Assembly: GCA_002506175.1 (NCBI GenBank)
Contig: DAXB01000085.1
Span: 1-15,482, forward strand
Length of the DNA: 15,482 nucleotides
Source: Methanomassiliicoccaceae archaeon UBA113
GTDB taxonomy: Archaea; Thermoplasmatota; Thermoplasmata; Methanomassiliicoccales; Methanomethylophilaceae
Direction: 5' to 3'
Shown: positions 1 through 7,426 of the stretch, one piece after another
How positions within the stretch are numbered: position 1 is the first letter of the stretch
How the letters are laid out: each line of letters begins with the position of its first letter
Notes under the pieces: model-generated
The model's input: only the letters and a program-made list of their open reading frames with translations
Database searches by the model: none
Told to the model about the DNA's origin: nothing
Made by a program: the position numbers and the translations under genes

Positions 1-277
1 TTCCTGCCTCGTCGACGAGTTCCCTGACCTGCGTGTTGAGTGCGTCCCTCTTGGACTTCCACCCCTTGGTCTGGTTGTTGAGCTCGTCCCTGAGCTTCCT
101 GTGCTTCTCTGCATCCTCGTTCGCGATGCCGCGCTTCTCTTCCATTGCTGCAAGGCCCTCTTCAGAGGTGATCGTTGTCTCCTCCTCGGTTGCGGGTGCC
201 TCGATAGGCTCCGCGTCTGCCTGCATCTGCTGTTCCTGAGAATCCTGCTGCTGAATTTCCTCCACAAAATCTTCCAT
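1..277 (-). CDS. Coiled-coil protein, COG1340-like, N-terminal part (cut by window edge)
   Basis: Reading the minus strand from the ATG at 277 gives an open frame of 92 codons that runs off the left edge. The protein starts MEDFVEEIQQQDSQ. Its first 45 or so residues are acidic and Gln/Glu rich, probably disordered. It then becomes a charged heptad-like stretch with KHRKLRDELN and KRDALNTQVRELVDE, typical of a long coiled coil. The pattern of 'rdeLN..t..w..krd.LN.qvreLv.eA' matches archaeal coiled-coil proteins of the COG1340 group, which are often misnamed phosphoserine phosphatases and whose function is unknown. A TATA-like palindrome at 352-363 would give a start near 331 and a leader of about 54 nt holding an inverted repeat (305-325). 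The frame is real with good confidence; the family call is from recognition of the repeat pattern only. Confidence 0.8.
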   Translation of the reverse strand, partial: MEDFVEEIQQQDSQEQQMQADAEPIEAPATEEETTITSEEGLAAMEEKRGIANEDAEKHRKLRDELNNQTKGWKSKRDALNTQVRELVDEAG

Positions 278-304
278 AAATGTTCAACTCACTATGTTCG
301 AAAT

Positions 305-325
305 GACCATGAGATAAGCATGGTC
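305..325. repeat. Inverted repeat, 7-bp perfect arms
   Basis: GACCATG (305-311) and CATGGTC (319-325) are perfect inverted arms around a 7-nt spacer. The site falls inside the predicted leader of the minus-strand coiled-coil gene, just downstream of the start expected from the TATA palindrome at 352-363. It could be an operator dyad or a leader hairpin. No T-run follows on either strand, so it is not a terminator. Confidence 0.5.
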
Positions 326-351
326 CACTTTAATTCCGAGTAATAACATCT

Positions 352-363
352 CCTTTATAAAGG
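352..363. promoter_or_regulatory. Palindromic TATA element, divergent intergenic region
   Basis: CCTTTATAAAGG is a perfect 12-bp palindrome containing a TATA core. On the minus strand it lies about 26 bp before a start near 331, suiting the coiled-coil gene. Because it is symmetric it could in principle also drive the plus strand, but that side has a better placed element at 404-413. Confidence 0.5.
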
Positions 364-403
364 TTTGTGACGATTATTCAACGCTCACAATTCGTGTGCG
401 ACA

Positions 404-413
404 TATTTATTAG
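404..413 (+). promoter_or_regulatory. TATA box for the PH-domain operon
   Basis: The TATTTATTAG element has its centre about 27 bp before the ATG at 436. Transcription would begin at or next to the start codon, so the mRNA would be leaderless; no Shine-Dalgarno is seen before 436. Confidence 0.55.
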
Positions 414-435
414 TAATACGTTTGAATGAAACGGC

Positions 436-954
436 ATGAACTCTGACTTCCGGGTGGATGAATCTGGACGCACTGCGGATGGGTATCTCCGCCTGCAGCC
501 TTCATGCAAGAAATCGATGTACATAGGCAACTGTGTCATCCTTGTGATTCTGTTAGCCGTATTCGTTGCTGTCATGCTTTATTCGGACAAGATCTTTGGA
601 GATGCTTCCGGAATGGTTCGCATGATCTCCGTAGCAGTGTTCATCATCATCGCAGCATATCTGCTAATCGGACCGATTGTGTTCTACAAGCGCTACCGCT
701 ATAAGATGGACGATGACAAACTGGAAATCAGACGCGGAATCGTATTCATCACACATACGCTCGTCCCCATGGAGAGGATACACCAGGTACAGGTCTCAAG
801 GGGTCCGATAAACCGCATGTTCGGACTTGCAGACGTCATCGTCACCACCGCTGGAGGAGTGACCGCCCTCGAGTACCTTGAAACAGATGTGGCTGAGAGC
901 GTGGCATCCAGACTCAACGACTGCGTAGTAAAGATGCTAAAGGATCGTGAGTGA
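436..954 (+). CDS. Membrane protein with one bacterial PH domain (YdbS-like)
   Basis: This 172-aa protein has two hydrophobic segments at about residues 28-50 and 61-83. A bPH2 (DUF304/YdbS-type) domain follows at about 86-165. The family signature is visible as YKMDDDKLEIRRGI, then VPMERIHQVQVSRGP and INRMFGLADVIVTTAGG. In bacteria YdbS and YdbT homologues occur as adjacent genes; their molecular role is poorly defined, and in Bacillus ydbST loss raises sensitivity to some antimicrobial peptides. The next gene starts at a GTG overlapping this stop codon (GTGA), so the two are translationally coupled, as expected for a YdbS/YdbT pair. Start choice rests on the TATA box 27 bp upstream. The domain call is strong; a cell-envelope role is inferred from the family. 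Confidence 0.85.
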   Translation: MNSDFRVDESGRTADGYLRLQPSCKKSMYIGNCVILVILLAVFVAVMLYSDKIFGDASGMVRMISVAVFIIIAAYLLIGPIVFYKRYRYKMDDDKLEIRRGIVFITHTLVPMERIHQVQVSRGPINRMFGLADVIVTTAGGVTALEYLETDVAESVASRLNDCVVKMLKDRE

Positions 955-2429
955 AATTGATCGACGGGGCCCCAATAAGGAACCACCCTTCCTCGATGAT
1001 TTCCACACTTGCATCCTTCATAATCCCGGTTGCATTTATGGCATTCATAATGGTCACCAACTACAGAGATGCAATGGACAGGGAATTGATCAGTGCCGTA
1101 TACCCGATTGCGGTACTGATCGTTCTGACGGTTCTGATCACATTCAGGATCTGGCAGAAGACCACATACACCTTCGGAACCAATGAACTGGTGGTCAATC
1201 GCGACCTTGTAATGAAACGTGTCACCAATATCCAGTATTCCAGACTGTCGTCTGTGAATGTTCAGAGAGGAATTATCAACAAGTTATTCGGCACCACGAC
1301 ACTACTATTCAATGTGAACTCTTCCGTCAACACAGCGAGGGCCGAAGCAACGCTCACTCTGAAGGAGGAAGAGGCCGATGCGCTCCGCGAAGAACTGTCC
1401 AGACTGATCTTCAAGAAGGAAATCGCATTGGAGCAGGAGCTTGAAGTCGAATCCGTGGTCAAAGTGTCGAATGCGGAGATAGTACTGCACGGACTGATAG
1501 GACAGCCCACGGTATCGACCTTGGTCGGTATCGGATCGTTGCTGTTCTCCATACTTTCGCTGTTCCTCAACAACGGCGGCTCCTTCATCGTTTCCGTAAT
1601 GATGATCGTCGTATCGGTCCTGCCCCAATGGATCCGCAACATCTTCAGGTACAGCAACTACCGCATCTACCGTGTAGGCGACACTGTGACCGTGCAGAGC
1701 GGCCTGTTGCGCAACTACCGCATCTCATTCAATGTCAGCAAAATCAACTCGATCCGCATCAGGGAGCCTGCGATCGCACGTCTGATGGGCAAATCAATCC
1801 TTGAAGCAGAGGTCGTAGGGCTATCGGACGGAGGGATACCTCTTCTTTGCCCTCTCAAAAAGAAAGATGCCGTGTATAAGGCTATGATGGCACTTATCCC
1901 GGAACATGTATTCGATCTAGAATCATACGGACAGCCCAGGGAGGCTTTCATTCCCACCATGGTGACCAAGCTGATCTATTCCCTGCCGTTCATTCTGTTC
2001 TCAATGATCGCAACAACGATGTGGTACAATCAGATTATAGGGCTAAAAGAACAAACCGTCATCGCATTCATCTTCGCCCTTCTGGCATTCGTCGGAGTAA
2101 TCATACCTCTTATTCTGGTTGTCCATGGTATTCTGGCACAGAGACAACGCACATTCGGTATGCACGGTGACGCATTCGTGTTCGTCACAGGCGGATATGA
2201 CAAGGTCACGGAGTACTTCCTGTACGACAAGGTGCAGACCGCAGAAGTACGTTCCGGACCAATCCAGAGAAGATTCGGCGTCTCCACATGCACGGTTTCG
2301 ATCCTGTCATCGACAGGGTTCAAAAAAGTCAGCTCGGGCTTATTCTCCTCCGACGACTTAGAGAAAGTCTCCCAGGAAACCATGGCCCGGATACTCGACG
2401 GAAGATATGATTACAGGCGTTACCTGTGA
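951..2429 (+). CDS. Membrane protein with three bacterial PH domains (YdbT-like)
   Basis: This 492-aa protein starts with GTG at 951, inside the stop of the previous gene. It alternates pairs of membrane segments with PH domains. Segments lie near residues 18-38 and 45-66, then PH-1 at about 67-150 (TYTFGTNELVVNRDL, 'IQYSRLSSVNVQRGIINKLFG'-type core). A second pair at about 187-226 is followed by PH-2 at about 228-305 (NYRIYRVGDTVTVQSGLL, KINSIRIREP). A third pair at about 338-395 is followed by PH-3 at about 400-475 (YDKVQTAEVRSGPIQRRFG). Three bPH2 repeats in one membrane chain is the YdbT layout, and the length fits. It probably forms a complex with the upstream one-domain protein. No catalytic residues are apparent, so its role is probably scaffolding or lipid/protein binding at the membrane (inference). 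Confidence 0.85.
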   Translation: MKLIDGAPIRNHPSSMISTLASFIIPVAFMAFIMVTNYRDAMDRELISAVYPIAVLIVLTVLITFRIWQKTTYTFGTNELVVNRDLVMKRVTNIQYSRLSSVNVQRGIINKLFGTTTLLFNVNSSVNTARAEATLTLKEEEADALREELSRLIFKKEIALEQELEVESVVKVSNAEIVLHGLIGQPTVSTLVGIGSLLFSILSLFLNNGGSFIVSVMMIVVSVLPQWIRNIFRYSNYRIYRVGDTVTVQSGLLRNYRISFNVSKINSIRIREPAIARLMGKSILEAEVVGLSDGGIPLLCPLKKKDAVYKAMMALIPEHVFDLESYGQPREAFIPTMVTKLIYSLPFILFSMIATTMWYNQIIGLKEQTVIAFIFALLAFVGVIIPLILVVHGILAQRQRTFGMHGDAFVFVTGGYDKVTEYFLYDKVQTAEVRSGPIQRRFGVSTCTVSILSSTGFKKVSSGLFSSDDLEKVSQETMARILDGRYDYRRYL

Positions 2430-2466
2430 AAAAAACCTGACGATTCAAAAGAGGTTTGCCTAAATA

Positions 2467-2474
2467 TTTTATAA
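2467..2474 (+). promoter_or_regulatory. TATA box for the MFS exporter
   Basis: TTTTATAA is centred about 35 bp before the ATG at 2506, predicting a start near 2497 and a leader of about 9 nt. GTGAT at 2498-2502 may serve as a short Shine-Dalgarno. Two inverted repeats follow immediately downstream (2475-2488 and 2488-2516). Confidence 0.5.
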
Positions 2475-2516
2475 CTAGTGCATACTAGACTCTGACAGTG
2501 ATACAATGACAGAGTC
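2475..2516. promoter_or_regulatory. Two abutting inverted repeats between TATA box and start codon: possible operators
   Basis: CTAGT (2475-2479) and ACTAG (2484-2488) form a dyad with a 4-nt spacer directly after the TATA box. GACTCTG (2488-2494) and CAGAGTC (2510-2516) form a second dyad with 7-bp perfect arms that spans the predicted start site and the ATG at 2506. This is the position where archaeal repressors act, and exporter genes of this class are often repressed by local regulators. As RNA the second repeat could also hide the start codon. Which protein binds, if any, is unknown. Confidence 0.45.
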
Positions 2517-4056
2517 ATTGACATACGACACAATTGATCCCAAGAAGAGGACCATCATCATGGTCGGTCTCGGAATCGCCCTGTTCGCCGCATGTTTCGA
2601 CGGAACAATCACCACGACATGCGGTCCGGTCATCGCATCGGGGTTCAAGGCGTCCGAGCTCCTCCCATGGCTTACTACGGCCTACCTCTTGCTTGAAACC
2701 GTGACAATTCCGCTTTCTGGAAAACTGTCCGATCTCTACGGAAGGAAAAAGCTCCTGATGATCGGTCTCATCCTGTTCGGTTCCGCTTCATTACTTGCTG
2801 GAATCGCATGGGACATGTGGGTAGTCATCCTCGGTCGTGCGCTCCAGGGAGCCGGTGGAGGAATCCTGATCCCCGTTGCAACAGCAGCAGTATCTGATCT
2901 CTACGCACCCGAGGACAGGGGAAAGATCCAGGGAGCACTAGGTGCACTGTTCGGAATCGGAACTGGTGCAGGACCTCTCATCGGAGGATTCTTCGCCAGC
3001 ATTACCATCGGACCCATGGCTGGATGGCACTTCGCTTTCCTCATCAACCTCGTCATCGTCGTCATCGTGTTCTTCATGTGCAAACACGAGTTCCCGACCA
3101 CCGTTGTAGAAGGCAAACCGATAATCGACTACAAGGGAATCGCCATGATCTCATCTGCGCTGATTCTGGTGGTCATCTTCTTCCAGATGCTCGGAAAGGA
3201 GTTCGATGTGGTCAGTATCGCATCGATCGTTTTCATCCTGGTCATCATCGCAGTGCTCAAACTGTTCTCATGGTGGGAGACGAAAGCCAAGGAACCTGTC
3301 ATCGCACCTCATCTGTTCTCCAACCCGACGGTCAAGACAGCGGCAATCCTGCTATTCCTGCTCGGATTCGCGATGGTCGGTGACGAGCTGTTCATGGGAA
3401 TGTACCTCCAGAAGGTCACGGGACACTCCGCCATGGTCGCAGGACTGTACATCCTCATAATGGTCATCGGTATGATCATCGCATCTACCGTGTGTGGAGC
3501 GACACTCAACAAGGTGGGGGTCAAGAAATGGACCGTCGCCGGAACAGGCTTGATGATGATGGGATTCTTCATGTTCTCACTCATCACAACAACGTTCGAC
3601 CCGCTGATCTTCTCCCTGTCGGAGTTCCTGTTCGGACTAGGAGGAGGATGTCTATTGGCGCCTCTGATGACAGCAGTCCAGAACAGCTGCGAACATAAGG
3701 ATGTGGGAATGACTACATCTGCGGTCAACCTGATGAGGAACATCGGAGCGACCATCGGAACGTCCGTGTTCACCCTGCTTGTCAACGCCACGATTTACCT
3801 TGAAGCCATGGACAGAGGACTCTCCGAAGAACTCGCCGCTATGGGAATCGGTATCATCGATTACCTCGGACATGGAATCGATGATGTCATCAAAGCAGTC
3901 TTCACAGACGGAGTCGCCAGTGCGTTCGGATTCGGAGCACTCATGCTCCTGGTTGCGGTCATTATCGCCCTCAGATTCAAGGTCGTGACGATCGCACAGA
4001 CCAAGGAGATCGAAGAGTACACCAAGTCCGTCATGGACGAGGATTCCAAAAACTGA
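2506..4056 (+). CDS. MFS multidrug exporter, DHA2 (14-TM, EmrB/QacA-like)
   Basis: This 516-aa integral membrane protein has the length and segment count of the 14-helix drug:H+ antiporter family. The first helix carries the D1-like motif FDGTITTTCGPVIAS; the Asp at about residue 32 is in the place where DHA2 proteins have the LD.TIVNVALP motif. Motif A (GKLSDLYGRKK, about 72-82) sits in the 2-3 loop, motif B-like RALQGAGGGI at about 111-120, and the antiporter motif C (GALFGIGTGAGPLIGG) at about 146-161. The C-terminal tail is charged and cytoplasmic. It likely exports hydrophobic or cationic compounds by proton exchange; the substrate cannot be read from sequence. It stands alone, with its own TATA box and operator-like repeats upstream and a GC hairpin downstream. 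Confidence 0.9.
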   Translation: MTESLTYDTIDPKKRTIIMVGLGIALFAACFDGTITTTCGPVIASGFKASELLPWLTTAYLLLETVTIPLSGKLSDLYGRKKLLMIGLILFGSASLLAGIAWDMWVVILGRALQGAGGGILIPVATAAVSDLYAPEDRGKIQGALGALFGIGTGAGPLIGGFFASITIGPMAGWHFAFLINLVIVVIVFFMCKHEFPTTVVEGKPIIDYKGIAMISSALILVVIFFQMLGKEFDVVSIASIVFILVIIAVLKLFSWWETKAKEPVIAPHLFSNPTVKTAAILLFLLGFAMVGDELFMGMYLQKVTGHSAMVAGLYILIMVIGMIIASTVCGATLNKVGVKKWTVAGTGLMMMGFFMFSLITTTFDPLIFSLSEFLFGLGGGCLLAPLMTAVQNSCEHKDVGMTTSAVNLMRNIGATIGTSVFTLLVNATIYLEAMDRGLSEELAAMGIGIIDYLGHGIDDVIKAVFTDGVASAFGFGALMLLVAVIIALRFKVVTIAQTKEIEEYTKSVMDEDSKN

Positions 4057-4063
4057 GTCAAAC

Positions 4064-4107
4064 GGCGGGGTAACACCCGCCTTTCAACCCTTTTGCCTCG
4101 CTTTTTT
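4064..4107 (+). terminator. Hairpin terminator after the MFS exporter
   Basis: GGCGGG (4064-4069) pairs with CCCGCC (4076-4081) over a 6-nt loop. The transcript then runs through TTT, CCCTTTT and CTTTTTTG up to about 4107. The stop codon lies 7 nt before the stem. A very similar stem ends the gene at 7523. Confidence 0.65.
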
Positions 4108-4138
4108 GTTTGAAGATAACGCGCTCGCACACGGATAC

Positions 4139-4147
4139 ACTTATAAG
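4139..4147 (+). promoter_or_regulatory. TATA box for purB
   Basis: ACTTATAAG is centred about 33 bp before the ATG at 4177, predicting a start near 4170 and a very short leader. There is no clear Shine-Dalgarno before 4177. Confidence 0.5.
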
Positions 4148-4176
4148 CGGTCCACGCAATCGCAGTTCCGATATCA

Positions 4177-5541
4177 ATGAGCAATTCCTGTCCCCTTGAC
4201 TACAGGTACGGCCGCGAAGAGATGAAGGCCGTGTTCTCTGAGGAAAGCCGCATCCAGAATCAGATGTACGTAGAAGCAGCACTCGCCAGAGCACATGCAT
4301 CGCTCGGAACAATATCCGAAGAAGATGCAAAAGAGATCACGCGTGTCTCGAGTCTGGAAGTCGTCAGCATCGACAGGATCAAGGAGATCGAGAAGGACAC
4401 CAGGCACGACGTTATGGCCATGGTCAAAGCTATGACAGAACAATGCAAAGGAGATGCAGGGAAGTACGTCCATCTCGGTGCCACATCCAACGATATTGTG
4501 GACACCGCAACGGCACTCCAGATCAGAGATGCGATGGAGATCATCTTAGAGGATGTCAACAACTTCATCTACACACTTGCGGTCATCGCCAAGAGGGAGA
4601 GGGACACCCTCGAGATCGGAAGGACACATGCTCAGTTCGCAATCCCCATCACGTTCGGATTCAAGATCGCTGGATATATCGCCGAGATGATCAGGCACAG
4701 GGAGAGAATCGTGGAGTGCATGCCCAGAGCATGCGCGGGAAAGATGGCTGGAGCCGTCGGTACCGGAGCCGCTCTCGGAAAGAACTTCTTCGAGATCCAG
4801 AAGAGGGTCATGAACGACCTCGAGCTCACATACGAGCCTGCGGCTACACAGGTCGTCGGACGTGACAGATACACCGAAGTCATCTGCCTCATGGCAAACA
4901 TAGCCACATCCATCGAGAGATACGGAACCGAAATCAGGAACCTCCAGAGGTCCGAGATAGGCGAAGCGTCCGAGTTCTTCGATACGAAGAAACAGGTCGG
5001 AAGCTCCACCATGGCCCAGAAGAGGAATCCCATGAACAGCGAGAACTGCTGCGGACTGGCAAGGGTCATCAGGGGATTCGTCACACCCACATTCGAGAGC
5101 CAGGTCCTCTGGCACGAGAGGGACCTTTCCAACTCATCCACCGAGAGGTTCACCCTCCCGCACGTTTTCATCCTCACGGACGAGATTCTCAAAAAGATGA
5201 ACTGGATCTTCGAGGGACTGGATGTCCACGCAGACAAGATGATCGAGAACATCGAGTCATCCAGAGGCCTTGTGATGGCAGAGCCTCTCATGATGAAGCT
5301 CACACAGAAGGGAATCGGAAGGCAGGACGCACACGAGATCATCAGGGAATCATCCATGATCGCCGAGGATCAGAAGAGGCATCTCAGAGATGTTCTCATG
5401 GAAAGGGAGGACCTCAAAGGAGTCCTCACAAAGGAAGAGATCATCGAGACCATGGATGCCGCCAACTACGTCGGCGGTGCAAGGGAGATCGTCGATAAGA
5501 TGGTCGCCGCAGCAGAGGACATCACCGGTAGGAAGGTGTGA
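4177..5541 (+). CDS. purB: Adenylosuccinate lyase
   Basis: This 454-aa protein matches the usual length of PurB. The enzyme removes fumarate from SAICAR (de novo purine synthesis) and from adenylosuccinate (AMP synthesis), in the cytoplasm as a homotetramer. The fumarase/aspartase superfamily signature is GSSTMAQKRNP at residues 275-285, the mobile loop with the catalytic serine. Catalytic histidines are in TRHDVMA (H77) and GRTHAQF (H151); HLGATSNDIVDTA (about 99-111) is the conserved substrate-binding segment. In the signature loop Ala replaces the Pro found in many homologues (SSxMPxKxNP). All expected motifs are present and the frame is intact. A GTG-started small gene overlaps the stop codon, so a two-gene operon is likely. 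Confidence 0.97.
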   Translation: MSNSCPLDYRYGREEMKAVFSEESRIQNQMYVEAALARAHASLGTISEEDAKEITRVSSLEVVSIDRIKEIEKDTRHDVMAMVKAMTEQCKGDAGKYVHLGATSNDIVDTATALQIRDAMEIILEDVNNFIYTLAVIAKRERDTLEIGRTHAQFAIPITFGFKIAGYIAEMIRHRERIVECMPRACAGKMAGAVGTGAALGKNFFEIQKRVMNDLELTYEPAATQVVGRDRYTEVICLMANIATSIERYGTEIRNLQRSEIGEASEFFDTKKQVGSSTMAQKRNPMNSENCCGLARVIRGFVTPTFESQVLWHERDLSNSSTERFTLPHVFILTDEILKKMNWIFEGLDVHADKMIENIESSRGLVMAEPLMMKLTQKGIGRQDAHEIIRESSMIAEDQKRHLRDVLMEREDLKGVLTKEEIIETMDAANYVGGAREIVDKMVAAAEDITGRKV

Positions 5542-5708
5542 ACTTGGACTACAGGGCACGCCAGGGATTGATCATCGGAACCATCGCAGGTATAGCCCTC
5601 TGCGCGTTCATGTATATGTACAACCAGAGCCCGGTATCATTCATCCTTATCCCGGTCGGAGCCATCATGGGTTGCGCACCCTTCATGCTCAAGCCGAAAG
5701 ACGAATGA
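5538..5708 (+). CDS. Small two-TM membrane protein, 56 aa, overlapping purB
   Basis: A GTG at 5538 overlaps the purB stop in a GTGTGA junction. It opens a 56-aa frame ending in TGA at 5706-5708. The product begins MNLDYRARQGLIIG. It has one hydrophobic helix at about residues 10-26, a short NQSP turn, and a second helix at about 32-49, ending in KPKDE. GGTAGG at 5527-5532 is a plausible Shine-Dalgarno with a 5-nt gap. A TTG two codons later (5544) is an alternative start. The uninterrupted hydrophobic-turn-hydrophobic pattern, positive-inside ends and stop-start overlap argue for a real gene. I do not recognise the family. Confidence 0.7.
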   Translation: MNLDYRARQGLIIGTIAGIALCAFMYMYNQSPVSFILIPVGAIMGCAPFMLKPKDE

Positions 5709-5788
5709 AACTGAAACCATACTTCAATTCGACATAATCGGCGAGGTATCGGCACATCATTATCGAGATTGCTTAGGATAGAGCAGTC

Positions 5789-6862
5789 TCACATCAGTTT
5801 GATGACTTCGTCCGCATGCTCCGAAAGAGCACACCCGCCCATGTGAGGAAGCTCGACCGCTCCGGACGCGCGGATCCTTGCGAAAAGCGGCGATGCTATA
5901 GCTTGAGCCAATGTGCAATCCTTCAGATTGGTATCGGACACCGGAGAAGCAGGACACGCCTCTACATCCCCGTACGGATTGATATGCATGAAACCACGGC
6001 CTGCTCCGATACATCCCCCAAACGCCTTCTCGTCACCAGGAAAAGACATGAACACTGTATCCGGGTACTTGGAACGGAGTTCCTCCATCCTCTCTGAAAG
6101 ATGCGCCCTCCCTTCATCCCCGAGTGCGAGATTCATCGTATCCTTCGATGGAACGAATTCGATGAAGAAGACCACGGCCGCCCCCATATCATGAAGGATT
6201 CCGATGAAACTGTCAGATGTAGTCTCATCGATGTTCTCGGATGTTACCGTGACCGATGCCCCGTGGAGGACCCCTCTTTTAGTCAGGAGATGCATGCACT
6301 CGGAAACTTTCCCGTACACTCCCGCACCCCTGCGCTCGTCCGTGGATGCTTCCGGCCCGTCGATGCTCACTACAGGGATCATGTTCCTGTTTTCATGAAA
6401 AAAGCGGATGTTATCACATACCATCGTACCGTTGGTGAACACCGGGAAAACCACATCCGTATGATAGGATGCCTTCTCCAGAACCTCCTTCCTGAGCAGG
6501 GGCTCCCCTCCCGCCAATATTATGAATGATATCCCCAGATTCTCCGCTTGACAAAAGACGGAATCCCACTCCGCATTGGTCATCTCCAGACGGTTGCTTG
6601 CTCCGCATATCCCGTTGGTCACAGCATAGCATCCTTTGCACCTGAGGTTGCATCTGGTCGTGATGCTGCATATTAGGAATCCCGGTATATGGATGCCTTT
6701 CTTCTGATAATCCGCACGTTTGGTCGATGCCTTTGCCGAAGCATGTCTGAATCTGATCAGGAATGCCGTTGTCCTCGGACTCCTGACCACATCCTTCATG
6801 ACTTTCCTGACCAGACGGCTGGTCGCATCCGCCATGTATTCGGTAAGCGTACTGTCATCCAT
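5789..6862 (-). CDS. Radical SAM protein with SPASM-like C-terminal cysteines
   Basis: This 357-aa protein carries the radical SAM motif CNLRCKGC (C71, C75, C78) that binds the 4Fe-4S cluster cleaving S-adenosylmethionine. GGEP in ILAGGEPLL is the SAM-binding motif. An N-terminal helical region of about 55 residues precedes the barrel. C-terminal cysteines at 284 (GGCIGAGRGF), 303 (EACPASPVSD), 316 and 344 (HMGGC) could hold an auxiliary cluster, as in shortened SPASM/twitch domains. The motif set, including 'FLICSITTRCNLRCKGCYA', 'SFPGDEKA.GGC.GAGRGF.HIN.YG' and the terminal 'H.GGC.L.E', fits a family common in strict anaerobes and often next to a TetR gene; its substrate is unknown. The start is 2 nt after the tetR stop, with GGAG 8 nt before the ATG, so the two genes are co-transcribed. 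No precursor peptide is visible nearby. Confidence 0.88.
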   Translation of the reverse strand: MDDSTLTEYMADATSRLVRKVMKDVVRSPRTTAFLIRFRHASAKASTKRADYQKKGIHIPGFLICSITTRCNLRCKGCYAVTNGICGASNRLEMTNAEWDSVFCQAENLGISFIILAGGEPLLRKEVLEKASYHTDVVFPVFTNGTMVCDNIRFFHENRNMIPVVSIDGPEASTDERRGAGVYGKVSECMHLLTKRGVLHGASVTVTSENIDETTSDSFIGILHDMGAAVVFFIEFVPSKDTMNLALGDEGRAHLSERMEELRSKYPDTVFMSFPGDEKAFGGCIGAGRGFMHINPYGDVEACPASPVSDTNLKDCTLAQAIASPLFARIRASGAVELPHMGGCALSEHADEVIKLM

Positions 6863-6864
6863 AT

Positions 6865-7425
6865 TCAGATCTCCGTTAGTATCTCATCGAGGATCTTGGT
6901 GATCAGACGGTCCCTCCCCTCATCGGATCTTATGTCGTATCCTGAATAGCTCTGAATGGCATCGGATCTGAAGTAGATCAGCTGAAAGATGGACACTATA
7001 TGATATGCATCGAACCTGCATTCGTCATCGGAACGCGTCCCGGCGAAATGGTCCCGAATATACGGGAATATCTTGTCGGGGATGCTTATCGAATCGGAAA
7101 GAAGCTGATCCGGGATATAGACCTTGGAGAACTTCTCGAATTTCAGAAGGTCGCCGCTTATGGCGTTGATGAAATGGTGCAGAGTTTCTTTAGGAGTTCC
7201 TTTCCCCTCGAAACCATACAGGTTCTCGGATGATTCCGATATGATCTCGTTGACGGCCTGCTTCATGAGCTCATCCTTCGACCGATAGTAATAGTTGATG
7301 AGCGCAAGGTTAACTCCTGCCCTGTCCGCGATCATGCGAGTCGTGATATCATCCACATCATCACATTCCTTCAACAGACCTATGGTGGTCTTCAGCAATC
7401 TTCTGCTGCGGTCGTCATCCTTCAT
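6865..7425 (-). CDS. TetR-family transcriptional regulator
   Basis: From the ATG at 7425 the product is 186 aa, the normal TetR size. Residues about 7-55 form the helix-turn-helix domain: RLLKTTIGLL, then ITTRMIADRAGVNLALINYYYRSKDELM, a clear TetR signature. The rest is the variable ligand-binding and dimer domain. The frame stays open up to 7542, but the upstream part crosses AT-rich promoter sequence. A TATA box at 7447-7455 lies 26 bp before 7425, supporting a leaderless start there; an ATG at 7434 would add three residues. The 14-bp palindrome at 7427-7440 between TATA box and start is a likely self-binding operator. It forms an operon with the radical SAM gene 2 nt downstream and probably controls it in response to a small ligand, which is not predictable. 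Confidence 0.88.
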   Translation of the reverse strand: MKDDDRSRRLLKTTIGLLKECDDVDDITTRMIADRAGVNLALINYYYRSKDELMKQAVNEIISESSENLYGFEGKGTPKETLHHFINAISGDLLKFEKFSKVYIPDQLLSDSISIPDKIFPYIRDHFAGTRSDDECRFDAYHIVSIFQLIYFRSDAIQSYSGYDIRSDEGRDRLITKILDEILTEI

Positions 7426-7426
7426 A

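Noticed and set aside
33..343. Plus-strand frames of 68 and 80 codons at the left edge
   Set aside because: They are antisense to the coiled-coil gene; their Ser/Leu/Cys-rich products are what a complement of Glu/Lys-rich coding sequence gives.
2433..2457. AAACCT/AGGTTT dyad after the PH-domain operon as a terminator
   Set aside because: The stem is weak with a 13-nt loop, and no clean T-run follows before the next TATA box.
4632..5357. Long open frame (241 codons) on the minus strand inside purB
   Set aside because: It is fully antisense to purB, which has every expected motif; the opposite frame is open because of codon bias, and the translation has no recognisable domain.
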